Assembly: GCA_900541965.1 (NCBI GenBank)
Contig: UQLN01000021.1
Location: forward strand, 1-64,000
Source of the DNA: an uncultured Parabacteroides sp.
GTDB taxonomy: Bacteria; Bacteroidota; Bacteroidia; Bacteroidales; Tannerellaceae
Length of the DNA stretch: 64,000 nucleotides
Direction of reading: 5' to 3'
The position numbers and the translations under genes were made by a program. The notes under the pieces are model-generated. The model saw only the letters and a list, made by a program, of their open reading frames with translations. It ran no database searches and was not told where the DNA came from. Positions 62,752 to 64,000 of the stretch are shown here, piece by piece. Within the stretch, counting starts at the first letter, position 1. Every line of letters starts with the position of its first letter.

Positions 62752-64000
62752 ATGAGCAGAAGCACATTCAAGGTGCTGTTCTACGTGAACGGCAGCAAGG
62801 AGAAAGACGGAATTGTTCCCATTATGGGACGAGTAACAATCAACGGGACTGTATCGCAGTTCAGTTGCAAGCAGAGCATCCCGAAAACGCTTTGGGACGT
62901 GAAAGGGAACAAGGCGAAAGGCAAGGGACTAGAAGCAAGGGAAATCAATCTTGTCTTGGACAACATCAAGGCGCAAATCATCAAGCATTACCAACGCATA
63001 TCCGACCGTGAGGCGTTTGTAACGGCAGAGATGGTGCGTAATGCCTATCAGGGTATCGGCAGCGAATATGAAACACTTATCAAAGCATTCGACAAGGATT
63101 GCGCCAACTTTCTGAAACGTGTGGGTAAAGACCGCACCATCGGGACATACAAGGTGATGATGAGGGCACGGAACTATGTAGCCGCCTTTATCAAATCGTT
63201 CTATAAACGAAACGATATGTCCATGCTGGAGCTTACCCCCGATTTCATCAAGGAGTTTGCAGCCTACCTCACAGCGGAACGCAACCTGAAGAACGCCACG
63301 ATATGGCTCAACTGCATGTGGCTGAAAGGTGTGGTGATGAGGGCACATTATAACGGACTGATACCAAGAAATCCATTCGCACAGTTCCATATCAGCCCGA
63401 ACGTGAAAGAGCGTGAGTATCTGACGGAGGACGAAATCAGAACCGTCATGACGCACGAGTTTGAAAACCTTTCGTTAGCCTTTGTCCGTGACTTGTTCGT
63501 GTTCGCCTGTTTCACTGCACTTAGCTTTGTGGATATGAAAGAACTGACAACGGATGAAATCGTGGAAGTAAACGGTGAGAAGTGGATAATCGGCAAACGC
63601 CACAAGACGGATGTTCCCTTTCAAGTGAAGTTGCTTGACATCCCTTTGCAGATAATCGAACGATACAAACATCTATCCAAAGGCAAGCTGGTATTCGGAG
63701 AAATCAACTATTGGACGATGTGCAAGCAGTTGAAAAAGGTGATTAAGGAATGTGGCATTGAGAAGCAAATCTCATACCATTGTGCTCGCCATACCTTCGG
63801 AACGCTGGCTTTGACCAAAGGCATGCCAATAGAGAGTGTAAGCCGTGTCTTAGGGCATACAAACATTGTCACAACCCAAATCTATGCGAAGATAACCACG
63901 CAGAAATTGGATAATGACCTGACAATGTTCGGAAACAAACTTAATAAGGCATTTAATGATGTATCAATGACATAGCATTATGGAAAGGGGAATTATTACA
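62476..64000. mobile_element. Left end of an integrative/conjugative element (extends beyond the window)
   Basis: A full-length tyrosine integrase reads into the window edge, with a candidate att core about 270 bp before its start. The other end, the cargo and any conjugation genes are not in view, so the type (ICE, mobilisable element or island) is open. The att position is inferred; the integrase is certain. Confidence 0.55.
62752..63975 (+). CDS. Tyrosine site-specific integrase (Bacteroidetes type)
   Basis: The 407-residue protein has an arm-binding N-terminus (STFKVLFYVNGSKEKDGIVP) and an SAM-like core-binding domain (about 105-205). The catalytic domain has KRHKTDVPF (Lys), SYHCARHTFGT (HxxR), VLGHTN (His) and TTQIYAKIT (Tyr nucleophile). 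The first catalytic Arg is replaced by Ser in CFTALSFVDMKEL, as in IntDOT of CTnDOT. Bacteroidetes ICEs commonly encode such enzymes at one end. The remnant at 20183-20329 is a relative. It would insert and excise the element starting near 62476. Confidence 0.93.
   Translation: MSRSTFKVLFYVNGSKEKDGIVPIMGRVTINGTVSQFSCKQSIPKTLWDVKGNKAKGKGLEAREINLVLDNIKAQIIKHYQRISDREAFVTAEMVRNAYQGIGSEYETLIKAFDKDCANFLKRVGKDRTIGTYKVMMRARNYVAAFIKSFYKRNDMSMLELTPDFIKEFAAYLTAERNLKNATIWLNCMWLKGVVMRAHYNGLIPRNPFAQFHISPNVKEREYLTEDEIRTVMTHEFENLSLAFVRDLFVFACFTALSFVDMKELTTDEIVEVNGEKWIIGKRHKTDVPFQVKLLDIPLQIIERYKHLSKGKLVFGEINYWTMCKQLKKVIKECGIEKQISYHCARHTFGTLALTKGMPIESVSRVLGHTNIVTTQIYAKITTQKLDNDLTMFGNKLNKAFNDVSMT

Overview
The window looks like a chromosomal segment of a gut Bacteroidales bacterium, probably Parabacteroides or Bacteroides; the species cannot be fixed from this sequence alone. 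The evidence is the SusC/SusD pairs, the FecR/ECF-sigma signalling genes, an UpxY-type NusG paralogue, TTTG-N20-TAnnTTTG promoters, and a tyrosine integrase of the CTnDOT/Bacteroidetes type.

Bases 1-33800 are a large alpha-mannan or high-mannose N-glycan utilisation locus. An AraC-type regulator (cut by the window edge) diverges from an operon of mannose-6-phosphate isomerase, ROK kinase, GH92, MFS transporter and GH38. Next comes an ECF sigma factor and FecR anti-sigma, then SusC-SusD-GH92. A second, clearly duplicated leader-SusC-SusD-GH92 block follows, ending in two further GH92 genes. Five GH92 and one GH38 enzymes would trim mannans; the SusCD systems import the oligosaccharides, the MFS protein probably imports the freed sugar, and ROK kinase plus isomerase would pass it to glycolysis. 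Three of the five GH92 enzymes carry Gln at the position where the family's general acid Glu normally sits. The second SusC is broken: it has a frameshift and has lost most of its STN signalling domain.

Two segments look like phase-variable invertible promoters. Bases 9714-9952 are flanked by perfect 18-bp inverted repeats built on AGTTC-N5-GAACT and contain the promoter of the ECF sigma factor, so the whole PUL may switch on and off. Bases 20843-21020 are flanked by perfect 29-bp inverted repeats with a capsule-type core and contain a textbook promoter that points into a decayed WecA-like transferase. The 2.4 kb between the two PUL copies (19144-21548) also holds an integrase remnant and a lipoprotein gene, so it reads as a graveyard of a mobile element and a capsule locus.

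Bases 33800-62400 are mainly housekeeping and regulatory genes: a GAF/PAS histidine kinase; an orphan UpxY gene whose 3' end overlaps cobQ; bacterioferritin; a phosphoethanolamine transferase with a hybrid kinase, a DUF418 protein and an NtrC-type regulator; pyrB-pyrI with a flavin reductase and a beta-barrel protein; a kinase/regulator pair beside an FtsX-like permease, whose regulator lacks the AAA+ core; an OmpR-type pair beside a PepSY-like lipoprotein; a peptidase-alkaline phosphatase operon; and lemA-htpX.

The right end (from about 62476) is the edge of an integrative element. A full-length tyrosine integrase lies about 270 bp from a GTANNTTTGC-type core sequence that also forms the probable -7 box of lemA.
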